Origin: Desulfovibrio sp.
GTDB taxonomy: Bacteria > Desulfobacterota > Desulfovibrionia > Desulfovibrionales > Desulfovibrionaceae
DNA length: 32,140 nucleotides
Direction of reading: 5' to 3'
Assembly (NCBI RefSeq): GCF_014803725.1
Contig: NZ_JAAVBE010000027.1
Span: 126,321-158,460 of the forward strand
How positions within the stretch are numbered: the first letter of the stretch is position 1; every line of letters starts with the position of its first letter. Positions 1-8,087 of the stretch are shown here, piece after piece. Both the position numbers and the translations under genes were made by a program. Below the pieces are notes generated by a model that was not told the origin of the DNA, ran no database searches, and saw only the letters and a program-made list of their open reading frames with translations.

Positions 1-814
1 TGCCGTCGTCCACCATGAGGCTTTCGGGGATGACGGTATAGGCGCAGCGCAGGCCCGTGAACCCGGCCGTCTTGGAAAAGCTGCGGAACTCCACGGCCAC
101 GTCGCGCGCGCCCTCGAGCTCGAAGATGCTGTGCGGCACGTCCGCGTCCTGGATATAGGCCTCGTAGGCCGAGTCGAACAGGATGACGCAGCCGTTCTCG
201 CGCGCGTAGTCCACCCAGCCCTGGAGCTGGGCGCGCGTAAGCACCGTGCCCGTGGGGTTGTTGGGATAGCAGAGATAGATGATGTCCGGCCGCGTCTCGG
301 GATAGGCGGGCACAAAGTCGTTTTCGCGCGTGCAGGGCAGGTAGACGATGCGGCTCCAGCGGTGGTCCTTCCAGTCGCCCGCGCGCCCGGCCATGACGTT
401 GGAATCCACATAGACGGGATAGACCGGGTCGGTCACGGCGACCACGCTGTCCGGCGCGAACAGCTCCTGGAAATTGCCCACGTCGGACTTGGCGCCGTCG
501 CTGACGAAGATCTCGTCCGGCTTGATGTCCACGCCGTGCGCCTTGTAGTCGTATTCCATGATGAGGTCGCGCAAAAAGGCGTAGCCCTGCTCGGGCCCGT
601 AGCCGTGAAAGTGCGCGGCGTCGCCCATGTCGTCCACGGCCTCGTGCAGGGCGTTGACGACGGCGGGCACGAGGGGCCGGGTCACGTCGCCGATGCCGAG
701 GCTGATGACGCGGGCGTCGGGGTGGCTGTCCTTGTAGTCGGCCACCTTGCGCGCGATGTCGGCGAAGAGGTAGTTGCGCTGGATCTTGAGGAAGTTGGGG
801 TTCACCCTGGTCAT
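1..814 (-). CDS. dapL: LL-diaminopimelate aminotransferase, 3' end cut by window start
   Basis: PLP-dependent fold-type I aminotransferase that converts tetrahydrodipicolinate to LL-diaminopimelate in one step, using glutamate, for lysine and peptidoglycan synthesis in the cytoplasm. The reading frame is open from the ATG at 814 to the window edge, giving 271 codons; the family is about 400-410 residues, so roughly the last third is missing. The N-terminus reads [17 protein letters not shown]. Family landmarks are the CYPNNPTGT stretch and the [10 protein letters not shown] motif, whose Lys (about residue 248) should be the Schiff-base lysine. A GAGG sequence lies about 6 nt before the ATG. 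It is co-oriented with dapF, which makes the next step of the same pathway; the two are separated by a 334-bp gap containing a palindromic repeat, so dapL may have its own promoter. DapL rather than DapC/DapD/DapE typifies Desulfovibrio-like bacteria. Identification is firm. Confidence 0.95.
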   Translation of the reverse strand, partial: MTRVNPNFLKIQRNYLFADIARKVADYKDSHPDARVISLGIGDVTRPLVPAVVNALHEAVDDMGDAAHFHGYGPEQGYAFLRDLIMEYDYKAHGVDIKPDEIFVSDGAKSDVGNFQELFAPDSVVAVTDPVYPVYVDSNVMAGRAGDWKDHRWSRIVYLPCTRENDFVPAYPETRPDIIYLCYPNNPTGTVLTRAQLQGWVDYARENGCVILFDSAYEAYIQDADVPHSIFELEGARDVAVEFRSFSKTAGFTGLRCAYTVIPESLMVDDG

Positions 815-914
815 GGAAGCCTCGCTTGCTGCGGCGCTGCCGCGTTGGGGAGAGTTAATGCCGTTTGGGCTGTTGTACAGGAGAGGGGAGTGGCTTGTGT
901 TTGCTGCCCATGCA

Positions 915-1097
915 ATGCCGAAATTATCCGTCAAAAACAGCCTTTTCGCTGCTTGCTGCGTCAGAGAAAAATTTCCTCGGTCGAGTACTTAAGTACACTC
1001 CCTTCGGAAATTTTTATCTTCCTTGCAAGCAGCGAAAGATCTTATTTTTTAGGATTCTTCCGGCACCAGCACCCGTCTTCCGCTACGCTCCAGACGG
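915..1097. repeat. Near-palindromic AT-rich intergenic repeat, left copy
   Basis: The 334-bp dapF-dapL gap (815-1148) holds no credible gene but contains a nested dyad centred at about 990.5. Its core is the 12-bp palindrome GTACTTAAGTAC (985-996). Around it AAAAATTTCC (967-976) pairs with GGAAATTTTT (1006-1015), then TTTCGCTGCTTGC (944-956) pairs 13/13 with GCAAGCAGCGAAA (1025-1037). An outer arm 915-940 matches 1041-1066 at about 16 of 26 positions. On one side follows a small hairpin, CCGTCT (1073-1078) with AGACGG (1092-1097). Positions 966-1097 recur inverted at 32009-32140. The composition is much more AT-rich than the surroundings. I cannot name the family; it resembles a REP/BIME- or MITE-like element or a structured RNA. 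Confidence 0.85.
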
Positions 1098-1148
1098 GAG
1101 ATGGAATACCTCTTACTCCGGGACTGATAAGGAGGCTCATCCCGGTGC

Positions 1149-2018
1149 TTACAGATAATACACGCCGTCAAAGACCGTCACAGCCGGGCCGGACATATAG
1201 ACATGGTTGTTGGCCTCGTCCCAGTCCACATGGAGCACGCCGCCCAGAAGCTCCACATCCACGGAGCGGCCCGTATAGCCGTTGAGGATGCACGCCACGG
1301 CGGCCGCGCACGCGCCCGTGCCGCAGGCCAGCGTTTCGCCGGCGCCGCGCTCCCACACGCGCATGCGGATCTTGGTGGTGGAGATGACCTCCACAAATTC
1401 GGTGTTGGTGCGCTTGGGGAAAAGGTGATGGTGCTCGAAGAGCGGCCCCAGCGCCGGCAGGTCGAGGTCGTCGATGCCGCGCATGAAGACCACGGCGTGC
1501 GGGTTGCCCATGGAGACCGCCGTCACCGCATAGGTGCGGCCGTCCACCTGGATGGGGTGGCCGATGCAGCGGCGGTCTTCCTCGTCAACGCTGAGCACGG
1601 GCGCGAGCTCCACCGGGATGCGGCTCGGCACGAGGATGGGCTCGCCCATGTCCACCTTGGCGCCGCAGACCGTGCCGCCCTCGAACTTGAGGCGGATGAT
1701 CTTCTCGCCGGCCGCGGTCTCGAGGCGGATGATCTCCTTCTTCACCAGCCCGCGGTCATAGGCGAACTTGCCCACGCAGCGCGTGGCATTGCCGCACATT
1801 TCGGCCTCGGTGCCGTCGGCGTTGAACATGCGCATCCGCAAGTCGGCCGTGGCCGAGGGCAGGATGAGCACGAGCCCGTCCGAGCCCACGCCGAAGTGCC
1901 GGTCGCTAATCTGCTTCGCAAGCTCGCCGGGATTGGCGACTTCCTGCTCGAATCCATTGATATAGACATAGTCGTTGCCGATGCCCTGCATCTTGGTGAA
2001 CCGCACTTCACGGGCCAT
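1149..2018 (-). CDS. dapF: Diaminopimelate epimerase
   Basis: Cofactor-independent epimerase that interconverts LL- and meso-diaminopimelate, the step after DapL. The 289-residue length is normal for the family. Both catalytic cysteines are present: Cys75 in EMCGNATRC and Cys232 in ACGTGACA. The N-terminal FTKMQGIGNDYVYI signature is typical. I chose the ATG at 2018 because a strong AGGAGG lies just upstream and the protein starts at the family's usual position; the frame stays open about 94 codons further upstream but that part is Arg/Pro-rich and unlike the family. A weak inverted repeat (CCGGGA 1118-1123 with TCCCGG 1140-1145) lies just past the stop without a T-run. It precedes dapL in the same direction. 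Confidence 0.96.
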   Translation of the reverse strand: MAREVRFTKMQGIGNDYVYINGFEQEVANPGELAKQISDRHFGVGSDGLVLILPSATADLRMRMFNADGTEAEMCGNATRCVGKFAYDRGLVKKEIIRLETAAGEKIIRLKFEGGTVCGAKVDMGEPILVPSRIPVELAPVLSVDEEDRRCIGHPIQVDGRTYAVTAVSMGNPHAVVFMRGIDDLDLPALGPLFEHHHLFPKRTNTEFVEVISTTKIRMRVWERGAGETLACGTGACAAAVACILNGYTGRSVDVELLGGVLHVDWDEANNHVYMSGPAVTVFDGVYYL

Positions 2019-2194
2019 GACGCCTCCTTGAGCCGCCGCGTTTTCCGCGTTGGCGTAAAAGGAAACGCTAGCCGGAAGCCGCGAAAAAGTAAAGGCGCGG
2101 GCCGGCCGCGGGCTTCGCGGGGAGGCGACCCGGGCGCCCGCGCATTGACTTTTGCCGGCGCATGGCGGAAAGTGCGACCACGAGAAGGAGGCCC

Positions 2195-2806
2195 ATGCAC
2201 TACCGTTCCCGCATGGCGGCCGCGGCGGTCTTTCTGGCCGCGGGCGGCGCCCTCGCCGTTGCCGGCTTCTTTTCCGGCGAGCTTGCGCTCGACTTTGCAC
2301 CCGCCGTGGCCGTGGGCTTTCTCGGGCTCGTCATCATCGCCCTTGGCGTCCTGCTGCTCAGGCGCGGCCTTTCTGAACGCCCGAGGCCCGAGCGACGCCC
2401 GGACGCCCCGCCGCAGCCCCTGCCCTATTATTCGCGCAACTGCCCCTTCTGCGGCCGCAGGCTCGGCCTGAAGGAAGAGAAGTGCCCCGCGTGCCGGCGC
2501 AAGGTGCCGGCCGGACTCACCTGTTCCGCGGGCGATGCGGACGCGGAGGCCGCCAAGGCCGCCTTTGCCGCCGCCAGGGACGCGGCCCTCGCAGAGGGCA
2601 GCAGCGGCTACATCTGGCGCGCCGTGCGGGACGAAGGCACCTGCGAGCGCTGCGCCAACAATGACGGCCACATTTTCCCGTGGGAGCGGGAGCCCATCGG
2701 CGGCCATGCCGGCGCGCGCGCCCGCTGCCGCTGCCGCCCGGAGCCCGTGTTCCCTGAGCAGGGGAGCGCCAAGGGCGCGGCGCCGTCTCCCACTCCCAAG
2801 GCATGA
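2195..2806 (+). CDS. Two-helix membrane protein with zinc ribbon and MuF-like Cys/His motif
   Basis: A 203-residue protein of unknown role. Two hydrophobic helices (about residues 7-26 and 36-55) anchor it in the membrane. A cytosolic part follows with a CPxC...CPxC zinc ribbon (Cys83, Cys86, Cys97, Cys100). Near the C-terminus (about 139-186) is a second Cys/His cluster: YIWRAVRDEGTC, an ExxC pair, HIFPW, then GGH and CRCRPEPV. This resembles the C-terminal end of phage SPP1 gp7/Mu F-type head-morphogenesis domains, which carry a W-D-C/H...HPG...CRC pattern. The rest of that phage domain is absent. I chose the ATG at 2195 because GAAGGAGG precedes it; an in-frame ATG at 2162 has no such site. 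It ends 10 bp before the ACT-domain gene, so the two are probably cotranscribed. Confidence 0.75.
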   Translation: MHYRSRMAAAAVFLAAGGALAVAGFFSGELALDFAPAVAVGFLGLVIIALGVLLLRRGLSERPRPERRPDAPPQPLPYYSRNCPFCGRRLGLKEEKCPACRRKVPAGLTCSAGDADAEAAKAAFAAARDAALAEGSSGYIWRAVRDEGTCERCANNDGHIFPWEREPIGGHAGARARCRCRPEPVFPEQGSAKGAAPSPTPKA

Positions 2807-2816
2807 GGTAAGCAGG

Positions 2817-3407
2817 ATGGAAAAATACACAGCGTCCTTTCTCGGGCGGGACTGCCCGGGCGTGGTGGCCGCGGTGAGCCGCCTCTTCGGCGACATGGGC
2901 TGCAATATCGAAGCCATGGCCCAGACCATGCTCTCGGGCGCCTTTGCGGCCATCTTTGTGGTCAGCGTGACGGAGGAGATGGCGGCCGGCCGGGGCGAAG
3001 GTGCCTGCGGCGCGGACTGCCTGCGCCTGCGCCTTGAGGAGGGCCTTGAGCGCGGGGGCGTGGATCTCTCCGTCCTGGTGCGGCCTGCCATCGCCGAGCA
3101 GTGGGGCGATGGCCTCAACTGCGAGCCCTTCGTGGTCACGGTGGACGGGCCCGACCGCCCGGGCCTCATCGGCGAGATGAGCCGGGTCTTCGGGCGGCAC
3201 GGCGTGAACATCGAAAACCTCAAGGCCATCCTCGGCGAGGGCGGCGAGGGCAAGGCGCTCTTCGTTTTCGAGGTCATGGTGCCGGACACGGTGGATCTCG
3301 GGCGCCTGCGCCGCGAGCTCGCGCTGGAGGCCAACAACCTCAACCTTCGCGTCAGCGTCCAGCACCGCGACATCTTCGAGGCCGTCCACCGCGTGAGCTC
3401 GTTTTAG
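2817..3407 (+). CDS. Tandem ACT-domain protein (GcvR-like)
   Basis: A 196-residue protein with two ACT domains, at about residues 3-55 and 104-190. Each begins with the sequence type GxDxPGxxxxxSRxFxxxGxNIE, which usually binds a small ligand such as an amino acid. Double-ACT proteins of this size are annotated as GcvR-like glycine-cleavage regulators, but no DNA-binding domain is visible. The C-terminus (VQHRDIFEAVHRV) resembles the single-ACT UPF0237 family, whose members are typically encoded beside UPF0210/PFL proteins. That is also the case here: the next gene starts 29 bp downstream. The start ATG at 2817 follows AGCAGG. The pairing suggests ligand-dependent control of, or partnership with, the PFL-like protein; this is inference. 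Confidence 0.85.
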   Translation: MEKYTASFLGRDCPGVVAAVSRLFGDMGCNIEAMAQTMLSGAFAAIFVVSVTEEMAAGRGEGACGADCLRLRLEEGLERGGVDLSVLVRPAIAEQWGDGLNCEPFVVTVDGPDRPGLIGEMSRVFGRHGVNIENLKAILGEGGEGKALFVFEVMVPDTVDLGRLRRELALEANNLNLRVSVQHRDIFEAVHRVSSF

Positions 3408-3436
3408 CCATAAAAGCCAAGAGTTAGGGATATATC

Positions 3437-4822
3437 ATGCTTTCCGAACGCGAAGTCACCAGCACCCTGAACATGCTCCGCAACGAGCACCTTGACGTGC
3501 GCACCGTCACCCTCGGCGTGAGCCTCTTCGACTGCGTGAGCCACGACCTCGAGCTCTTCGTGGCCAACGTGCGCGCCAAGATCCGCCGGCACGCCGCGCA
3601 GCTCGTGGCCGTGTGCGACGAGGTGGGCGACAGGTACGGCATCCCGGTGGTCAACAAGCGCATCAGCGTGAGCCCCATCGCCGTGGTGGGCGCGCCCTTC
3701 GGGCCCGACGGCATGCTCGCGGTCTGCGAGGCGCTGGACGAGGCCGCCAAGGACGCGGGCGTGGACTTTCTCGGCGGCTTTTCGGCGCTGGTGGAAAAGG
3801 GCTTTGCCAAGGGCGACCGCGCGCTCATCGAGGCCCTGCCCGACGCGCTCTCCCGCACCGAGCGCGTCTGCGCCTCCATCAACGTGGCGTCCTCGCGCAG
3901 CGGCATCAACATGGACGCCGTGGCCCTCATGGGCGAGCAGATTTTGCGCGTGGCCGACGCCACGGCCGACCGCGGCGGCATCGGCTGCGCCAAGCTGGTG
4001 GTTTTCGCCAACATCCCGCAGGACGTGCCCTTCATGGCCGGCGCCTATCTCGGCGTGGGCGAGCCGGATGTGGTCATCAATGTGGGCGTCTCCGGCCCCG
4101 GCGTGGTGAAGAAGGCCATCGACCGCGCGCTGGAGCGCGGCTGCAACGCGCAGGGCCGCCCCCTCACCCTGCTGGACATGGCCGAGGTCATCAAGGCCAC
4201 GGCCTACAAGGTTACTCGCGTGGGCGAGATCATCGGCTCCGAGGTGGCGAGCCGGCTCGGCATCCCCTTCGGCGTGGCCGACCTCTCGCTCGCGCCCACG
4301 CCGGCCGTGGGCGACTCCGTGGGCGAGATCTTCCAGAGCCTCGGGCTCTCCAGCATCGGCGCGCCGGGCAGCACCGCCGTGCTCGCCATGCTCAACGACG
4401 CGGTCAAGAAGGGCGGCGGCTTCGCGTCCTCCTCGGTGGGCGGGCTCTCGGGCGCCTTCATCCCGGTCTCGGAGGATTCGAGCATCGAGGCCGCGGCCCG
4501 CTCCGGCCAGCTCACCATTGAAAAGCTGGAGGCCATGACCAGCGTGTGCTCCGTGGGGCTCGACATGATCGCCATCCCCGGCGACACGCCGGCTTCCACG
4601 CTTTCGGCCATCATCGCCGACGAGATGGCCATCGGCGTCATCAACCACAAGACCACGGCCGTGCGCGTCATCCCTGTGCCCGGCAAGGGCGTGGGCGAGG
4701 AGGTCTCCTTCGGGGGCCTGCTCGGCAAGGCGGCCATCATGGCCGTGCCCGGCGGCAACGCGCAGCGCTTCATCGCGCTGGGCGGCCGCATCCCCGCGCC
4801 TATCCACAGCCTGAAGAACTGA
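3437..4822 (+). CDS. PFL family protein (UPF0210/DUF711)
   Basis: A 461-residue cytoplasmic protein matching the UPF0210/DUF711 family in length and sequence, including the N-terminal LDVRTVTLGVSL stretch and the C-terminal MIAIPGDTPASTLSAIIADE and GKAAIMAVPGG stretches. The family is related in fold to pyruvate formate-lyase, but its reaction is not established, and I see no glycyl-radical signature here. AGGGA lies a few bases before the ATG. It follows the ACT-domain gene, the conserved neighbour pair for this family. A small perfect hairpin (GAGGC-CGGC-GCCTC, 4821-4834) overlaps the stop codon without a T-run, and the convergent MFS gene ends 24 bp beyond. Confidence 0.92.
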   Translation: MLSEREVTSTLNMLRNEHLDVRTVTLGVSLFDCVSHDLELFVANVRAKIRRHAAQLVAVCDEVGDRYGIPVVNKRISVSPIAVVGAPFGPDGMLAVCEALDEAAKDAGVDFLGGFSALVEKGFAKGDRALIEALPDALSRTERVCASINVASSRSGINMDAVALMGEQILRVADATADRGGIGCAKLVVFANIPQDVPFMAGAYLGVGEPDVVINVGVSGPGVVKKAIDRALERGCNAQGRPLTLLDMAEVIKATAYKVTRVGEIIGSEVASRLGIPFGVADLSLAPTPAVGDSVGEIFQSLGLSSIGAPGSTAVLAMLNDAVKKGGGFASSSVGGLSGAFIPVSEDSSIEAAARSGQLTIEKLEAMTSVCSVGLDMIAIPGDTPASTLSAIIADEMAIGVINHKTTAVRVIPVPGKGVGEEVSFGGLLGKAAIMAVPGGNAQRFIALGGRIPAPIHSLKN

Positions 4823-4846
4823 GGCCGGCGCCTCCCGGACACCTTG

Positions 4847-6076
4847 CTAGCGGCGTCCGTGCCGGGGCGCGTGGCGTTCCGCTGCCCTGTCCTCGCGCAG
4901 GCAGAAGGTGAGGGCCGCCGCGACCACGAGGCACGCGCTGAAGAAGATGTCGGAGAAGGCGTAGCTGCCGCAGAGGTCGTAGGAAAGGCCCATGGCGGGG
5001 AAGCCCAGGCTGCGCACCAGGATGAAGATGGCCACGAACTTGTAGACCGAGAGAAAGTTGGCGCTGCCGAAATAATAGGCCACCACGGCCGGCAGCACCA
5101 CCCACAGGCCGCCAAGAGACACCCCGAAGAAGAAGCCGAAGGCCGCCATGCTGACAAGGCTCGGCGGCAGCAGCAAAAGCCCCATACTGGCGGCGCTGCC
5201 CATCATGAGCGCCCGCGAGGCCAGGATGGGCGTGGTGCGGTCGCACAGCCAGCCCCAGAAGAATTTGGCGAGCATGCCGAAAAAGGCCGCGGCCCCGGCG
5301 AGGATCATGGCCGTATAGGCTTCGGCGCCCATGTCGGTGAAGCGCGGCTTGAGTTGGCTCAGGATGCCGGCGCCCACCATGAGCGCGAGCCCGAAGGCCA
5401 CGCCGATGCACCAGGGCGCGGGGTCGCGCACGAGCGCCGCGAGCGACACCTGGCGGGGTACCCCCTTGGGCGGGCGCGGGTCGTGGCGGCGGCCGTCCGG
5501 GTGCAGGTGCAGCATCTGCGGCGTGCGCCGCACGAGCCCCCAGCAGACGGGCGCCAGCAGCAGGGTCGCCCCGCCGAGGACGAAATACGCCGTTTGCAGG
5601 TCGAAATGGCGGATGAGCAGCAGGGTGATGAAGGGCAGCACCATGCCGGACACGTTGGTGCCCGCATTGGCGAGGCCGAAGGCGATGCCGCGGTAGTGGC
5701 TGAACCAGTTGCTCATGAGGGCGTTGGCCACCACGCCGCCGCAGACCTGCGAGGCCACCCAGAGCAGCACGAGAAAGCAGGTGAAGAGCCGGATGTCGCC
5801 GGTCACGCCCATGGCGCAGGTGGCGAGCCCCCCGGCCACGGCGCCCGCGGTCATGAGCCCGCGCAAGGAATGCCGGGCGGATACGGCCGCGGCCAGGGGC
5901 ATGGCCGCCTGCCCCATGAAGGCCGCCACGCCGAGGCTCATGTTGAGGCCCACGCGCGTCCAGCCGTGCGCCTCGCACAGGGGCTCCATAAAGGCGTTCA
6001 TGCCGTAGAGGGCGCTGCCCTGAAGCAGGAAGTTGCCCGCAAGGCAGAGAGTGCTGATCTTCCAGCCGTAAAACAT
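4847..6076 (-). CDS. MFS transporter
   Basis: A 409-residue inner-membrane protein with about 12 hydrophobic helices, the usual size for the major facilitator superfamily. The opening MFYGWKI followed by a first helix and an FMEPLCEAHGWTR loop is typical of the oxalate/formate- and monocarboxylate-type branch. The central cytoplasmic loop (about residues 190-222) is Arg/Pro/His-rich. FAKFFWGWLCDR-like sequence in the second half corresponds to the conserved MFS loop between helices 8 and 9. The start at 6076 is preceded by GGAG at a good spacing; the frame continues upstream without a second plausible site. The substrate cannot be told from sequence; an organic anion is a reasonable guess. 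It is divergent from uvrC and convergent with the PFL gene. Confidence 0.88.
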   Translation of the reverse strand: MFYGWKISTLCLAGNFLLQGSALYGMNAFMEPLCEAHGWTRVGLNMSLGVAAFMGQAAMPLAAAVSARHSLRGLMTAGAVAGGLATCAMGVTGDIRLFTCFLVLLWVASQVCGGVVANALMSNWFSHYRGIAFGLANAGTNVSGMVLPFITLLLIRHFDLQTAYFVLGGATLLLAPVCWGLVRRTPQMLHLHPDGRRHDPRPPKGVPRQVSLAALVRDPAPWCIGVAFGLALMVGAGILSQLKPRFTDMGAEAYTAMILAGAAAFFGMLAKFFWGWLCDRTTPILASRALMMGSAASMGLLLLPPSLVSMAAFGFFFGVSLGGLWVVLPAVVAYYFGSANFLSVYKFVAIFILVRSLGFPAMGLSYDLCGSYAFSDIFFSACLVVAAALTFCLREDRAAERHAPRHGRR

Positions 6077-6174
6077 GGGCGCTCCGTGGGGGCTCGGCCC
6101 GCGCGTTTTGTGCAGGATAGCGCCGCTTGCCCCGGCAAGGCAAGGCGCCGGCCGGCCCCGCGCATCCGCCGGCC

Positions 6175-6203
6175 TTGGCAGGGCGCCCGTGCCGGCGTAA
6201 GGT
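6175..6203 (+). promoter_or_regulatory. Possible sigma-70-type promoter for uvrC
   Basis: TTGGCA (6175-6180), a 17-bp spacer and TAAGGT (6198-6203), seven bases before the uvrC ATG at 6210. The -35 match is good, the -10 match poor. The -10 hexamer overlaps the AAGGTGGG that would serve as ribosome-binding site, so only one reading may be correct. Confidence 0.25.
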
Positions 6204-6209
6204 GGGCGC

Positions 6210-8075
6210 ATGGACAGGCCCGACCCCTCCACCATCCCGCTCACGCCCGGCGTTTACCTCTACAAGGACGCCCGCGGCCGCGTCATCTATGTGGGCAAGG
6301 CGCGCGTGCTTAGGCGGCGCGTGCTTTCCTATTTCCGGCCCGAGGGCCTGCCGGTCAAGACGCGGGCCATGCTGGCGCACGCGCAGAGCATCGACTATCT
6401 CACCACCACCACGGAAAAAGAGGCGCTGCTCCTCGAGGCGAGCCTCATCAAGAAATACCGGCCGCGCTACAATATCGTCCTTCGCGACGACAAGCAGTAT
6501 GTGCTCTTCAGGCTGGACGTGAAGCAGCCCTTCCCGCGCCTCGAGATCGTGCGCAATGCCCGGCGCGACGGCGCCCGCTATTTCGGGCCCTTCACCTCGG
6601 CTTTCTCGGCCCGCGAAACGTGGAAGCTCATCCACCGCGCCTTCGGCCTGCGCCGCTGCTCCGACCGCGCCATGCGCAACCGCGTGCGCCCCTGCCTGTA
6701 TCACCACATGGGCCAGTGCCCGGCGCCCTGCATGGGCGGGGTCACGCCGGAGGAATACCATGTGGCCGTGGAACGCGTCTGCGCCGTGCTCGAGGGGCGG
6801 GCCGAGCCGCTTCTGCGCTCCCTGCGCACGGAAATGGAGGAGGCCGCCGAGGCGCTGGACTTTGAGCGGGCCGCGCGTCTGCGCGACCAGATCCGCGCGG
6901 TGGAACGCACGGTGGAGCGCCAGGCCGCCATCATGCCAGCGGGCGGCGACATGGACGCCATCGGCCTCTGCGAGGCGGAAAAGGGCCTCGGGCTCGGCAT
7001 CGTCTTCGTGCGCGGGGGCGCGGTCACGGACGGGCGCGCCTTTTTCTGGCCCGGCCTGGGCTTTGAGGACGCGCCGGAACTCCTGTCCTCCTTCCTTTCC
7101 CAGTTCTATGGCACAGTCACGCCGCCGCCGCGCATCCTCGTGCCCTGGCTGCCGCCCGACATGCTCGCGGATGAGGACGAAGGGGAGACGGGCGAAGGGG
7201 AGGACGGCCGCGCCGTGCTGGAGCAGGCGCTCTCGGAGAAGCGCGGGGGCACCGTGCGCGTGGTGGCGCCGCAGAACACGGCGGACAATCAGCTGGTGGA
7301 CATGGCCGCGGCCAATGCGCGAGAGGAGGCGCGCCGCCGGCGCGGGCAGGACGGGGAGGCCCTGCTGGCGCGCGTGGGCAAGGCGCTGGGGCTTCCCGAG
7401 CCTCCGGCCCGTATCGAGTGCGTGGACGTGTCGCACACGGGCGGCAAGCAGACGCGCGTGGGCATGGTGGTCTATGTGGACGGCCGCCCCAGCAAGGAGG
7501 ACTACCGCATCTATTCCATGCCCGACAGCGCGGACGACTACGCCACACTCCACGCCTGGGTGGCGCGTCGCCTCGAGAGCGGCCCTCCGTGGCCCGACCT
7601 TTTGCTCATCGACGGCGGCCGCGGCCAGCTCACGGCCGTGAGCCGGGCGCTCGCCGAAGCCGGGGAGGAGGGCCTGTTCCCGCTGGCGGCCATCGCCAAG
7701 GCCCGCGACGAGGACGGCCATGCCGACCGCCGCGCCGGCAATGTGGCCGACCGCATCTTCGTGCCCGGCCGCGTCAATCCGCTGCCCCTGCGCGAGGGCA
7801 GCCAGGAGCTGCTCTTCCTCCAGCAGGTGCGCGACGCCACGCACCGCTTCGCCATCGGCCGCCACCGGCGCGCCCGGCGCGGGGCCGCGCTGTCAGGCGA
7901 ACTCATGCGCCTGCCCGGCGTGGGGCCGGCCACGGCGCGCCTGCTCTGGGACCATTTCGGCAGCGTGGAGGCCATGGCCAAGGCCAGCGAGGAGGAACTG
8001 CGCGCGCTCCCCGGCGTCGGGCGCGCCCGGGCCGCGAGCCTGCACGAAAAACTGCGCCGCCTCGCGGGCGCATAG
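6210..8075 (+). CDS. uvrC: Excinuclease ABC subunit C
   Basis: Nuclease subunit of UvrABC nucleotide excision repair, which makes the 3' and 5' incisions around bulky lesions. The 621-residue chain has all parts in order. The GIY-YIG nuclease spans about residues 12-90 (PGVYLYKD, then VIYVGKA). The UVR helical hairpin that contacts UvrB is at about 200-237. The RNase H-like C-terminal nuclease has a complete likely catalytic set at Asp406 (CVDVSH), Asp468 (LIDGG) and His545 (RDATHRF). Tandem helix-hairpin-helix motifs end the protein (LPGVGPATA and LPGVGRARA). AAGGTGGG precedes the ATG. An acidic insert (about 325-336) separates the halves. A methyltransferase gene starts 12 bp downstream. 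Confidence 0.97.
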   Translation: MDRPDPSTIPLTPGVYLYKDARGRVIYVGKARVLRRRVLSYFRPEGLPVKTRAMLAHAQSIDYLTTTTEKEALLLEASLIKKYRPRYNIVLRDDKQYVLFRLDVKQPFPRLEIVRNARRDGARYFGPFTSAFSARETWKLIHRAFGLRRCSDRAMRNRVRPCLYHHMGQCPAPCMGGVTPEEYHVAVERVCAVLEGRAEPLLRSLRTEMEEAAEALDFERAARLRDQIRAVERTVERQAAIMPAGGDMDAIGLCEAEKGLGLGIVFVRGGAVTDGRAFFWPGLGFEDAPELLSSFLSQFYGTVTPPPRILVPWLPPDMLADEDEGETGEGEDGRAVLEQALSEKRGGTVRVVAPQNTADNQLVDMAAANAREEARRRRGQDGEALLARVGKALGLPEPPARIECVDVSHTGGKQTRVGMVVYVDGRPSKEDYRIYSMPDSADDYATLHAWVARRLESGPPWPDLLLIDGGRGQLTAVSRALAEAGEEGLFPLAAIAKARDEDGHADRRAGNVADRIFVPGRVNPLPLREGSQELLFLQQVRDATHRFAIGRHRRARRGAALSGELMRLPGVGPATARLLWDHFGSVEAMAKASEEELRALPGVGRARAASLHEKLRRLAGA

Positions 8076-8087
8076 GCACGGCGGGAT

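Noticed and set aside
865..1158. Open frame through the left repeat
   Set aside because: Lies in the palindromic element, has no ribosome-binding site, and is not conserved as protein between the copies in any evident way.
2019..2300. N-terminal extension of dapF
   Set aside because: Arg/Pro-rich and unlike DapF; the ATG at 2018 has a strong ribosome-binding site and gives normal length.
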